DNA of 64,000 nt from VAXT01 sp963850415 (GTDB lineage: Bacteria > Actinomycetota > Thermoleophilia > Gaiellales > Gaiellaceae): NCBI GenBank assembly GCA_963850415.1, contig CAWKLE010000003.1, positions 248,001 to 312,000 of the forward strand, read 5' to 3'. The translations under genes and the position numbers were made by a program. The notes beneath the pieces were generated by a model. It saw nothing but the letters and a program-made list of their open reading frames with translations, was not told the DNA's origin and did not search any database. Below are positions 27,360 to 35,651 of this stretch, piece by piece (the stretch's first letter is position 1; the number at the start of each line of letters is the position of its first letter).

Positions 27360-29579
27360 CTACGCGGAGACCGGGCTCGAGCTGGTCTCGGGCGGGGCGT
27401 CCGCCTCGGACAGGCCGAGGTCGGGCAGCCACTCCAGCCAGCTGGGCAGGTACCAGTTCCACTCCCCGAGCAGCTTCATCGACGCGGGCAAGAGCACCCC
27501 GCGGACGATCGTCGCGTCGATCAGGATCGCGACCGCGAGCCCGACGCCGAACTGCTTGAAGAACAGCATCGAGAGCGCGATGAAGACCGCGAACACGGCG
27601 ACCATGACGAGCGCGGCGCTCGTGACGACGCCGGCGGTCGACTTGATGCCCTGGGCGACGGCCTCATCGGTCGACGCGCCCCGCTGTACGGCTTCGCGGA
27701 TCCGGCTGAGCAGGAACACGTGGTAGTCCATCGAGAGCCCGAACAGGATCACGAACAGGAGCAGCGGAACCACCGGGTCGATCCCGGCCGTCGAGCTGAA
27801 CCCGAACAGGCTCTTGCCGACGCCGTGCTGGAAGACGAGCACGAGGACGCCGTAGGCCGCGCCCACCGAGAGCAGGTTGAGGACGATCGCCTTGGCCGCG
27901 ATCACGATCGAACGGAACGCGACGAGCATGAGCGCGAAGGCGAAGAGGAGGACGAACGCGACGACGGGAGGCAGGTTCGCCTTCATGTCGTCCTTCGAGT
28001 CCTTCCACTGGGCCGTGAAGCCCGTGACGCCGGCTTCGGCCCCGGGAAGCGCGCCCACCGTAGTGGGGACGATGTCGTTCCGCAGCACCGCGAGTGATGT
28101 GTTGGATTCGCCGTCGGCGCCCTTGCCCTTGATCGGGACCGTAATGTCCGCGACGGTTCCTGCCTGGTTGACGGCGACGCTGAATGGCCGGTACATGCGG
28201 CCGCTTGCCAGGGCGCGCTGCTCGAGCTGCGCGATTGCGACCCGAGCCTGCGGCGACTTCACGTTCGGCGCCTGGACCACGACGTTCACCGCCATCGCCG
28301 TTCCGGGGAACGCCTCCTGCATCCGGTCGTAGGCCTGTACGGCCGCGAGCGACTTGGGGAACGTGTCCGGGCCGCCCTGGACCATCTTGAGCTGGATCGC
28401 CGGGATCGCGAGCAGGATCAGGAATCCACCCGCGAGCACGGCCGAGAGCAGCGGCCGGCGCAGAACGCGGTCGATGATCGCGCCCCAGATCCGGCCCTCG
28501 CCGTCGTCGCGGCGCAGGCGGCTGACCAGCGGAACCCGGCCCCGGCCGACCCCGTCGCCGAGCCTCGACAGCAGTGCCGGCAGCACGGTCAGCGAACCGA
28601 TCATCGCGATCGCGACGACGAGGATCGTCGCGACGCCGAACGACGCGAAGATCTGGTCGCCGGTCAGGAACATCCCGGCCATCGCGGTCATCACGGTCAC
28701 GCCGGAGATGAGCACCGAGCGGCCGGACGTCGCGGCGGCGGCCTCGATCGCGGCCCGCTCGCTGAGGCCCGCGGCTCGTTCCTCCCGTTCACGCCGGAGA
28801 TAGAACATCGAGTAGTCGACGCCGACTGCGAGCCCGATCAGCAGCACCAGCGCGGGCGCCTGCTGCGCCACGGGCAGGATGTGACTCGGGAGTGCGATCA
28901 GTCCGAAGGTCGCGAACACCGCTGTCAGCGCGAGCAGCAGCGGAATGCCCGCGGCCACGAGCGCGCCGAACGCGATCACGAGGATTGCGAGCGTGATCGG
29001 AAGCGACAGGAGCCCTGCCTTCCCGAGGTCGTCCGCGAACGCGGTCTGGACCGCCTTGACGGCGCTTGCGTCTCCGAACTCGCCGATGAAGAGCTCCGGA
29101 TGAGCCCGCTGCGCCTTGTCGACCTGGGCGAGGACGGGATCGATCTTGTCGGCGGCCTTGTCGGAGTCGCCGCGGATCGCGAACTTGACGAGCGCCGCGT
29201 GGCGATCCTTGGAGATCTGATCCGCGTTGCCCGCCGCGAACGGCGCGCGAACATTCTGGACGTCCTCGAGCTTCGAGATTCTGGCGATGACGTCCGCAAC
29301 CCCCGCCTTGAAGACAGGATCGGTCGCCGACAGCGATCGGCTCTGGACGAGGACGCTCTCGTCGGCGGGTTTCTTGAAGCCCGCGTTCAGGATCCGGTCC
29401 ATCCGGCCCGACTCGCCCGGGCCGGGGGCGTTCGGATCGATCGACTTCGTGCCCGCCAGACCGCCGAGACCGAAGGCGACGATCACGAACGCGAGCCAGC
29501 CGAAGGTCGCGGTCTTCCAGTGGTCTGCGCTCCAACGCCCCATCCGGGCCGCCAGATTGTTGGACTTGGTCGGTGGCAT
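27360..29579 (-). CDS. MMPL/RND-type transporter (YdfJ-like)
   Basis: 739 residues with two RND halves: TM1 (about 22-42), an extracytoplasmic porter loop (50-175), TM2-6 (about 180-370 with GVDYSMFYLRREREE, the GxxxDY motif of MMPL proteins), a second loop and TM7-12 with FGLSMDYHVFLLSRIREA. The GVDYSMF and GLSMDYHVF motifs hold the proton-relay Asp-Tyr pairs. Members export lipids or drugs in actinobacteria. The ATG lies 161 bp from a divergent two-component system, with an inverted repeat between, so its expression is probably controlled by that system. Confidence 0.92.
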   Translation of the reverse strand: MPPTKSNNLAARMGRWSADHWKTATFGWLAFVIVAFGLGGLAGTKSIDPNAPGPGESGRMDRILNAGFKKPADESVLVQSRSLSATDPVFKAGVADVIARISKLEDVQNVRAPFAAGNADQISKDRHAALVKFAIRGDSDKAADKIDPVLAQVDKAQRAHPELFIGEFGDASAVKAVQTAFADDLGKAGLLSLPITLAILVIAFGALVAAGIPLLLALTAVFATFGLIALPSHILPVAQQAPALVLLIGLAVGVDYSMFYLRREREERAAGLSERAAIEAAAATSGRSVLISGVTVMTAMAGMFLTGDQIFASFGVATILVVAIAMIGSLTVLPALLSRLGDGVGRGRVPLVSRLRRDDGEGRIWGAIIDRVLRRPLLSAVLAGGFLILLAIPAIQLKMVQGGPDTFPKSLAAVQAYDRMQEAFPGTAMAVNVVVQAPNVKSPQARVAIAQLEQRALASGRMYRPFSVAVNQAGTVADITVPIKGKGADGESNTSLAVLRNDIVPTTVGALPGAEAGVTGFTAQWKDSKDDMKANLPPVVAFVLLFAFALMLVAFRSIVIAAKAIVLNLLSVGAAYGVLVLVFQHGVGKSLFGFSSTAGIDPVVPLLLFVILFGLSMDYHVFLLSRIREAVQRGASTDEAVAQGIKSTAGVVTSAALVMVAVFAVFIALSMLFFKQFGVGLAVAILIDATIVRGVLLPASMKLLGEWNWYLPSWLEWLPDLGLSEADAPPETSSSPVSA

Positions 29580-29689
29580 CTGGTTCCTCCTTCGGAATCG
29601 AGAACTCCGGGATTGACGCTAGAAGGGCGGCCGCGGAACGGCGTCATCTGAAGGCCTGATTCGGAGTCAGACCGGGTGACGATTCCGAC

Positions 29690-29705
29690 TCCTACTCAGG
29701 TAGGA
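29690..29705. promoter_or_regulatory. Inverted repeat between the MMPL gene and the sensor kinase
   Basis: TCCTAC-TCAG-GTAGGA, perfect arms of 6 bp. A second pair, GGAGTC and GACTCC, flanks it on the left. NarL-family regulators bind such short inverted pentamer or heptamer sites. Confidence 0.55.
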
Positions 29706-29739
29706 GGCGGCGAGTGAGCGCGTGGAGTACTTTCAACGC

Positions 29740-30898
29740 ATGAACCGGGTCGAATCCCTCGCCCGCGACTACTGGTACGAGCTGTTGATCGGCGCGCTTC
29801 TGATCGCGGCGCTGCTCGAGTTGGTCCTGGGCAGGGACGCGTCGCCCGTGTCGATCCGCTACGCCGTTCCGCTGGTGGCCCTGCTCGTGGCGCCGCTCTT
29901 CGCCCGCAGGCGGTTTCCGTTCGCGGCGCCCGCGTCCTACTGGCTGATCGCGACGGCCATCTCGTTCGTCGACGGAGCGCTTATCCCGTTCATGGTCAGC
30001 CTCTTCCCGGTCGGACTGGTCTCCGCCTTCCTGCTCGGGAACCAGCGCGATCTCAAGCGCGTCCTGGGCCGGGCTCGCGATCGTGCTCGGAGGGATCATC
30101 ACGGTCGTCTACAACATCCCCGGCCACCTCACCGCCGAGCTGATCGTGATCCCGGTCGACTTCGGCATCAGCTGGGCCGCAGGTTTTGCCCTACGCGACC
30201 GCGCGCAGAAGGTGGAGGCGGCCGAGATCCGCGCGACGCAGGCCGAACGCGAGCGCGAGGCGGCTGCACGCGTCGCGGTAGCGGAGGAGCGGGCACGCAT
30301 CGCGCGCGAGCTGCACGACATCGTCGCCCACGCGGTGAGCGTGATGGTGCTCCAGGTCGGCGCGGTCAGGCATCAACTGCCCGCTGAGCTGGATGAGCAA
30401 GGCGGGGCGCTCCGGGACGTCGAGCGCGCGGGCCGTACCGCGCTCACCGAGATGCGCCGCCTGCTTGCCGCGATGCGTCGCGAAGGGGAAGAGGCCGAGC
30501 TCGTGCCGCAACCCGGGCTCGACGGCATCGACTCGCTGCTGGCCGAGATCGGCCGGGCCGGTTTGCCGGTCGAGCTGCACGTTGACGGCGAGCCGGTTCC
30601 GCTCCCGCGCGGGATCGACCTCTCCGCGTACCGCATCGTGCAGGAGGGCCTGACGAACGCGCTCAAGCACGCGCACGCCTCGGACGCCGACGTGACGTTC
30701 CGCTACGGCTCGGACGAGCTCGAGATCGAGGTCCGCGACAACGGCCAGGGCAGCTCGACGACCGACGGGCTCGGGCACGGCCTCGTCGGGGTCCGGGAGC
30801 GCGTCAAGATCTACGGCGGCGAGATGAGCGCCGGATCGGCCAACGGCGGCGGTTTCGTGCTCAGCACGCGCCTGCCGCTCGACAGCAACGGACGATGA
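29740..30898 (+). pseudogene. NarL-type sensor histidine kinase (HisKA_3), frame broken once as sequenced
   Basis: Residues 1 to about 110 (MNRVESLARDYWYELLIGALL to NQRDLKR, four TM helices) lie in one frame from 29740. The rest, from WAGLAIVLGGIITVVYN through the kinase domain, lies in the +2-shifted frame that ends at 30898. The change is near 30058-30062 and needs one base removed or two added. The catalytic half is whole: dimerisation box ARIARELHDIVAHAVSVMVLQ with the phospho-accepting His, N-box IVQEGLTNALKHAHAS and G-box DNGQG/GLVGVRERV. Because the core is intact, a sequencing error is as likely as true loss. The response-regulator gene overlaps its end (ATGA). Confidence 0.85.
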
Positions 30899-31554
30899 CC
30901 ATCCGAGTCCTCGTCGCGGACGACCAGTCGATGGTCCGCGCCGGCTTCCGCATGCTCCTCGCGGGCGAGGAGGACGTCGAGGTCGTCGCCGAGGCGAGCA
31001 ACGGGCTCGAAGCGGTGGACAAGGCCGCTCGGTTCGACCCGGACGTCGTCTTGATGGACATCCGGATGCCCGAGCTCGACGGGCTGCAGGCAACCCGGCG
31101 CATCCTTGCGGCCAACAGCGGCGCACGGATCCTGATCCTCACGACGTTCGATCTCGACGAGTACGTCTACGAGGCGCTCCGCGCCGGGGCGAGCGGCTTC
31201 GTCCTCAAGGACGACTCTCCGGAGCAGCTGATCGCCGCGATCAGGACCGTCGCCGGCGGTGAGGCGCTCCTCTCGCCCACGGTCACTCGGCGTGTGATCC
31301 AGAAGTTCGCCCGGATGCCGCGTCCCGCGCCCCCGAGGGAGCTCGACGACTTGAGCGAGCGCGAGCGAGAGGTCTTTCGCCTCATGGCCCGCGGCCTCTC
31401 GAACGGGGAGATCGCGGAGGACCTCTACATCAGCGAGACGACGGTCAAGACGCACGTCACGCACATCCTCCAGAAGCTCGGCCTCCGCGACCGCGTCCAG
31501 GCAGTCGTGCTCGCCCACCAGACGGGCCTGTTCGAAGCAGACGCGCCCGCGTAG
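30895..31554 (+). CDS. NarL/FixJ-type response regulator
   Basis: 219 residues. The receiver domain (1-120) has the acidic pair ADDQ near 9-11, the phosphorylated Asp in VVLMDIRMPE (about residue 54) and a conserved Lys in VLKDDSP. The C-terminal LuxR HTH (about 150-210) has LSEREREVFRLMARGLSNGEIAEDLYISETTVKTHV (in pieces). It forms the output of the overlapping sensor kinase and most likely acts at the MMPL promoter, whose shared intergenic region holds a 16-bp inverted repeat. Confidence 0.95.
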   Translation: MTIRVLVADDQSMVRAGFRMLLAGEEDVEVVAEASNGLEAVDKAARFDPDVVLMDIRMPELDGLQATRRILAANSGARILILTTFDLDEYVYEALRAGASGFVLKDDSPEQLIAAIRTVAGGEALLSPTVTRRVIQKFARMPRPAPPRELDDLSEREREVFRLMARGLSNGEIAEDLYISETTVKTHVTHILQKLGLRDRVQAVVLAHQTGLFEADAPA

Positions 31555-31586
31555 ATCCGCCGGCTCGCCGAGCGTACGCTCCCGCC

Positions 31587-32002
31587 ATGCGGTGCACCCA
31601 GTGCGGGCGAGTGGACGCTGAAGGAGCGCGGTTCTGCGATGCCTGCGGCGCACGCCTCGAGGTGTCCCCCGACTCGGCCGCGCGGAAGACCGTCACCGTC
31701 GTCTTCACCGACCTGGCCGGGTCGACGGCGCTCGGCGAACGCGTCGACCCCGAGACCCTCCGTGGCGTGATGTCGCGCTACTTCGCGACGGCGCAGGCCG
31801 CACTGGAGCGCCACGGCGGAACGGTGGAGAAGTTCCATCGGCGACGCGGTGATGGCCTCTACGCGCCGGCGGCGATCAGGAAGGGGCGTCCGAGGCGCTC
31901 GAGCTCGCGATCAGCCTGCACGAGGAGAAGGGGAACGTCGTCAACGCGGAGCAGTGCAGGCGGCTGCTCGCGGGCGAGCCCGCTACGAGCGCTGGGGCGT
32001 GA
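31587..32002 (+). pseudogene. Collapsed adenylate/guanylate cyclase-type regulator (remnant)
   Basis: The first 85 residues are an intact start of a class III cyclase regulator: a zinc ribbon (MRCTQCGRVDAEGARFCDACG), then TVTVVFTDLAGSTALGERVDPE, the substrate and metal loop of the cyclase fold. After GGTVEKF one extra C shifts the frame; the old frame would read IGDAVMA. Soon after, the sequence jumps to ALELAISLHEEKGNVVNAEQCRRLL, which is the usual C-terminal end (tetratricopeptide part) of the roughly 1000-residue family members. So most of the cyclase, AAA and TPR parts are missing. Not a functional enzyme as sequenced. It overlaps the end of the amidotransferase gene on the other strand. 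Confidence 0.8.
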
Positions 32003-32813
32003 ACGCGCCGAGCTTGTCGGTGCCGGGCTGCACGATCCCGTAGTGCGACTCCGGCGCCGGGTTCCAGGCCCCGGGCAGGTCGCCGAGCGGCTCGGAGACG
32101 ACCACCCGTGTCTCGTCCGAGAGGTTTTCCAGCTCGGGCACGGCCGGATAGAGCAGCTTCAGCTCGTCCATCCGGGTGCTGAACCAGAGCGACCGCGAGT
32201 CGCCTTCACTCGAGTAGCGGAACGCCCAGATCGAGGTCCCGTCGGTGGTCGCGATCGTCATCTGGATCGGGTTCTCGATCTCGTGACGCTCCCCGGTCTC
32301 CTCGACGACGCCGACCATCTGCTCGACGGCCGCCACGGGGTCGCTCTCGAGCCCGAACGTGAGCGCGAGATAGAACATCGTCTCCGAGTCGGTCGTGCCC
32401 TCGATCGAGTTGAAGAGCGAGTCGTCGATCCTGTTCACGAGCTCGCGGTGCACGCGCGGGAACTCGCGGATCAGCCCGTTGTGCATCCAGAGCCATTTTC
32501 CGTAGCGAAACGGATGCGTGTTCGTCTCCTGGATCGCGGAGCCGGTCGACGCGCGGATGTGCGCCAGGAAGAGCCGCGACGAGATTCCGGCAGCGAGCTC
32601 CTTCAGGTTGCGGTCGTTCCACGCGGGATGCGTGCTGCGGTACAGCCTGGGCAGCCCGTCCTCGTCGTACCAGCCGACGCCGAAGCCGTCGCCGTTCGTC
32701 GTCGTCGCGCCCATCCTCGAGTGCAGGCTCTGGTCGATCAGCGAGTGGTCGCGCTTGAGGAGCAGCTCCTCGAGCTTGATCGGCGTTCCCGAGTAGGCGA
32801 GCCAGCGGCACAT
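31983..32813 (-). CDS. Class II glutamine amidotransferase (YafJ type)
   Basis: 276 residues. After removal of Met1, Cys2 (MCRWLAYSG) would be the N-terminal nucleophile of the Ntn hydrolase. GDGFGVGWYDEDG (about 41-54), FLAHIRASTGSAIQETNTHPF (81-102) and the NGLI loop near 113 shape the glutamine pocket. It is a lone amidotransferase domain with no synthase fused, and the ammonia acceptor is unknown. The ATG at 32813 lies next to a divergent-free gap: the next gene (MFS) is upstream in the same direction, 5 nt away. Confidence 0.9.
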   Translation of the reverse strand: MCRWLAYSGTPIKLEELLLKRDHSLIDQSLHSRMGATTTNGDGFGVGWYDEDGLPRLYRSTHPAWNDRNLKELAAGISSRLFLAHIRASTGSAIQETNTHPFRYGKWLWMHNGLIREFPRVHRELVNRIDDSLFNSIEGTTDSETMFYLALTFGLESDPVAAVEQMVGVVEETGERHEIENPIQMTIATTDGTSIWAFRYSSEGDSRSLWFSTRMDELKLLYPAVPELENLSDETRVVVSEPLGDLPGAWNPAPESHYGIVQPGTDKLGAFTPQRS

Positions 32814-32817
32814 GGCG

Positions 32818-34452
32818 CTAGGACTCTACGCCACCGGGTTGGGTCTCCGGGATGCGCTGCGCGGCGAAGAGCGCGCAGAGGGTCAAGAGGGCGAGGATCG
32901 CGAGCGCTGCGCGGAGGCCGTCGAGGCGGGCCTCGGAATAGGCGTCGACCGCGGCGTCGGCTGTCCTCGAGTTGACGCCGGCCTCGTCCAGTGCGGTCTG
33001 CAGATCCGCGTCCGAGATGAACGGCACGCCTCCTGCGATCTCGACCTGCGCCTGCTCTTTCACGCGCGACGGGATAGCAGAGCTCTGTGCGATGTTGGAC
33101 GAGAACGACAGTGCGAGAGCGCCGATCAGGAGCGAGCCCGCGATTGCCGTCCCCAGCGAGGCGCCGAGGTTCGTCATCGTGTTCTGGACGCCGCCGACCT
33201 CCGGGCTCTGGTCGTCCGGGACGGCCGAGACGGTCACGGCTCCGAGCTGCGAGGCGAGCGCGCCGATGCCGAGCCCGACGAGGAGCATCGGAACGAACAC
33301 GATCTCCGGCCCCGTGTCCGTGTCGAGCGCGGCGAGCAGGACGACCGTTCCGGCGAGCAGCGAGAGCAGGCCGCAGCGAACGATCAGCCGCGGAGAGACA
33401 GTCGGAAGGAGCCGCGGGATTCCGATCGCGGCCGCGAGCAACGTGACGGACAGCGGCAGCAGGCGCGCTCCGGTCGCCAGCGCCGAGAGGCCGAGGCAGA
33501 CCGAGAGGTAGAGCGGCACCACGAAAAAGAAGCCCGCCTGGACGAGGAACTGGAAGAAGAACATCGTGAGACCGCCGCTCAACTGCCTGTTACGGAGCAT
33601 GTCCGGCCGCAGGAGCGGCTCTTCCCCCCTCGCCTCGCGGCGGTGCTCCCAGCGGAAGAAGACCCAGATCACGAGCAAGCCTGCGAGGACGAGCCACACG
33701 GTGGGCGAGAGATTGGCCCAGGACGGCCCATCCGGCTTCGGCTGGATCCAGCCCCACTCGCTCGTGCGAAGCACACCGAAGACGACCAGCCCCAGCCCCA
33801 GGGCCGACAGCATCGATCCGACCACGTCGAGCTTCGGGCGCTCCTCGACCGGTGCGTCCGCGATCCGCCTGGTGAGCAGGAGGATCGCGAGCACGACGAC
33901 CACCTCGCCGGCGAAGACCCAGCGCCACGAGAAGTACGTCGTGCAGAAGCCGCCGATCAACGGGCCGACCGCGACGGCGACCGCGCCGGCCGCGGCCACC
34001 AGCCCGTACGCGGCGGGCCGCCGCTCCGTCGGGAAGTTCCCGGCGACGAGAGCCACGATCGCAGGCATGATCAGCGCGGCGCCGACTCCCTCGAGGAACG
34101 ACCAGCCGAACAGGAGCATCGGCAGGCTCGTGGAGATCGAGGTCGTGAACGAGCCGCAGCCGTAGATGACGCAGCCGATCGCGAAGGCCCGCTTGCGACC
34201 GATGATTGCTCCGATCTTGGCGCCCGTAAGCATGAGCGCGGCCATGACGAGCGTGTAGGCGGTGATCGCGCCCTGGATCCCGGTCACGGTCGTACCCACG
34301 TCCTTCGCCACGGTCGCGATCGAGACGTTCATCACCGAGCTGTCGAGCGTCATCAGGAACTGCCCGGCGGCGAGCGTCAGGAGGACGAGCATCGAGCCGC
34401 TCGCCCTCCCGGAGGCAGTGCTTTCGGTGGCCGCTACGTCACCAGTCGCCAA
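32818..34452 (-). CDS. MFS multidrug transporter (EmrB/QacA, 14 TM)
   Basis: 544 residues, start TTG at 34452. Motif A (GAKIGAIIGRKRAF) lies near 76-90, TM1 has LDSSVMNVSIATVAKDV with the DHA2-family D-S-S-V-M-N-V motif, and SWRWVFAGEVVVV is the DHA2 TM5 segment. It should export cationic or amphipathic compounds using the proton gradient. No regulator is next to it; it is followed by the amidotransferase on the same strand. Confidence 0.93.
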   Translation of the reverse strand: MATGDVAATESTASGRASGSMLVLLTLAAGQFLMTLDSSVMNVSIATVAKDVGTTVTGIQGAITAYTLVMAALMLTGAKIGAIIGRKRAFAIGCVIYGCGSFTTSISTSLPMLLFGWSFLEGVGAALIMPAIVALVAGNFPTERRPAAYGLVAAAGAVAVAVGPLIGGFCTTYFSWRWVFAGEVVVVLAILLLTRRIADAPVEERPKLDVVGSMLSALGLGLVVFGVLRTSEWGWIQPKPDGPSWANLSPTVWLVLAGLLVIWVFFRWEHRREARGEEPLLRPDMLRNRQLSGGLTMFFFQFLVQAGFFFVVPLYLSVCLGLSALATGARLLPLSVTLLAAAIGIPRLLPTVSPRLIVRCGLLSLLAGTVVLLAALDTDTGPEIVFVPMLLVGLGIGALASQLGAVTVSAVPDDQSPEVGGVQNTMTNLGASLGTAIAGSLLIGALALSFSSNIAQSSAIPSRVKEQAQVEIAGGVPFISDADLQTALDEAGVNSRTADAAVDAYSEARLDGLRAALAILALLTLCALFAAQRIPETQPGGVES

Positions 34453-34489
34453 GCGGTGCCACCTCGTCCGCCGGCGCGCTCGCTCCTAC

Positions 34490-34885
34490 TCAGGAGGCGA
34501 GCGCCTTCTGCTTGATCGCGTCGAACTCGGCCTGAGTGATCGTGCCCTCGTCGAGCAACTTCTTGGCGTTGGCGATCTCGGCGGTCGCACCGCCGCCCGC
34601 GGTGTCGCGCACGTACTCGTCGAACTGGGCCCGCTGAGCCTGCGCACGATCGAGATTGCGCTGAGTCATGCCGTCGTTCTGCGTGATGATGTAGATGAAG
34701 ACGCCCAGGAACGGCAGGATGATCACGAAGATCAGCCAGAGGGTCTTCTTTCCTCCGTGGATGTCGTGTCGCCGGAAGACGTCGACGAAGACGGTGAAGA
34801 GCAGCCAGAACCAGATCACCCAGAGGAAGAAGATGAACATCGTCCACAGGACGTCGAGGAACGGGTAGCTCGAAGCAAGCAGCAT
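34490..34885 (-). CDS. PLDc_N-SHOCT membrane protein
   Basis: 131 residues. Two TM helices (about 9-33 and 45-66 with KKTLWLIFVIILPFLGVFIYII, the PLDc_N signature) are followed by a linker and a SHOCT domain (IANAKKLLDEGTITQAEFDAIKQKAL, 101-128). SHOCT is a short oligomerisation motif. The role of such small proteins is unknown, though many sit in stress or envelope loci. A Shine-Dalgarno-like GGAGGGC precedes the ATG. Confidence 0.88.
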   Translation of the reverse strand: MLLASSYPFLDVLWTMFIFFLWVIWFWLLFTVFVDVFRRHDIHGGKKTLWLIFVIILPFLGVFIYIITQNDGMTQRNLDRAQAQRAQFDEYVRDTAGGGATAEIANAKKLLDEGTITQAEFDAIKQKALAS

Positions 34886-35029
34886 GCAGCCCTCCTGAAT
34901 TCGCGTTGTCCGGCGACGTTATACGAGTGGCGAGTCGTCCGTCATGCAAGCTCGGCGAACGGGCCGACGCTCGGGCGGACGAGCGGCGTGTTCCCGATCG
35001 CGTCGAGGATCGATTCCACGGGCGGGATC

Positions 35030-35641
35030 ATGGCCCGGAACCTAGGGTTTGTCGAAGTGCAGACCCTGCCGTACGTCTTGGTCTCCGGATGGGCGAGCGG
35101 AATCAGCGTCTACGCGACCGTGCTCGTGACCGGCCTGGCCGGCAGGTTCGGAGGGCTGGAGAGCGTTCCGCACGCGTTCGAGCGGACGGACGTGCTCATC
35201 CTCGCCGCGATCCTGGCCGCGTGCGAGTTCGTCGCCGACAAGATCCCGTTTCTGGACAGCGCGTGGGACGCCGTTCACACCGTGATCAGGCCGGCGTTCG
35301 GCGCGCTCATCGGCGGGCTGATCGCGGGCGAGACCGGTGACCTGAACGAGGCCCTGGCCGCGGCGCTGGGTGGCACGACCGCGTTCGGGAGCCATTCGAC
35401 CAAGGCGAGCCTGCGCCTGGCGGTGAACGCTTCTCCCGAGCCGATCTCCAACATCGCGCTCAGCCTCTCGGAGGACGGCGCCGTCGTTGGCGTGTTGCTG
35501 CTCGCGATCCACCATCCGTGGGCCGCGCTCGTGATCGCACTAGCGCTGCTCTTCTTCGGTGTGGTGCTCGCCACGCTCGCGATCCAGCGCATCCGCCGGG
35601 GGCTGCGTCGATTGCGCAACCGCGCGGCGGCGACGAACTAG
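35030..35641 (+). CDS. DUF4126 integral membrane protein
   Basis: 203 residues from the ATG at 35030. The family pattern is LPYVLVSGWASGISVYATVLVTGLAGRFG (TM1, in pieces), LAACEFVADKIPFLDSAWDAVHTVIRPAFGALIGGL and GGTTAFGSHSTKASLRLAVNASPEPISN, then two TM helices and a basic tail. DUF4126 function is not known. Its stop codon TAG forms the first half of a TAGACT box in front of the HerA-like gene. Confidence 0.88.
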   Translation: MARNLGFVEVQTLPYVLVSGWASGISVYATVLVTGLAGRFGGLESVPHAFERTDVLILAAILAACEFVADKIPFLDSAWDAVHTVIRPAFGALIGGLIAGETGDLNEALAAALGGTTAFGSHSTKASLRLAVNASPEPISNIALSLSEDGAVVGVLLLAIHHPWAALVIALALLFFGVVLATLAIQRIRRGLRRLRNRAAATN

Positions 35642-35644
35642 ACT
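35639..35644 (+). promoter_or_regulatory. Leaderless-type -10 box of the HerA-like gene
   Basis: TAGACT, 7 nt before the ATG at 35652. The box includes the TAG stop of the DUF4126 gene, so the HerA-like gene may be transcribed alone as well as from its neighbour. Confidence 0.45.
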
Positions 35645-35651
35645 CGGCCCC

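Noticed and set aside
32812..34515. 567-codon open frame antisense to the MFS gene
   Set aside because: Highly charged repetitive translation without any motif; the MFS frame on the other strand is clear.
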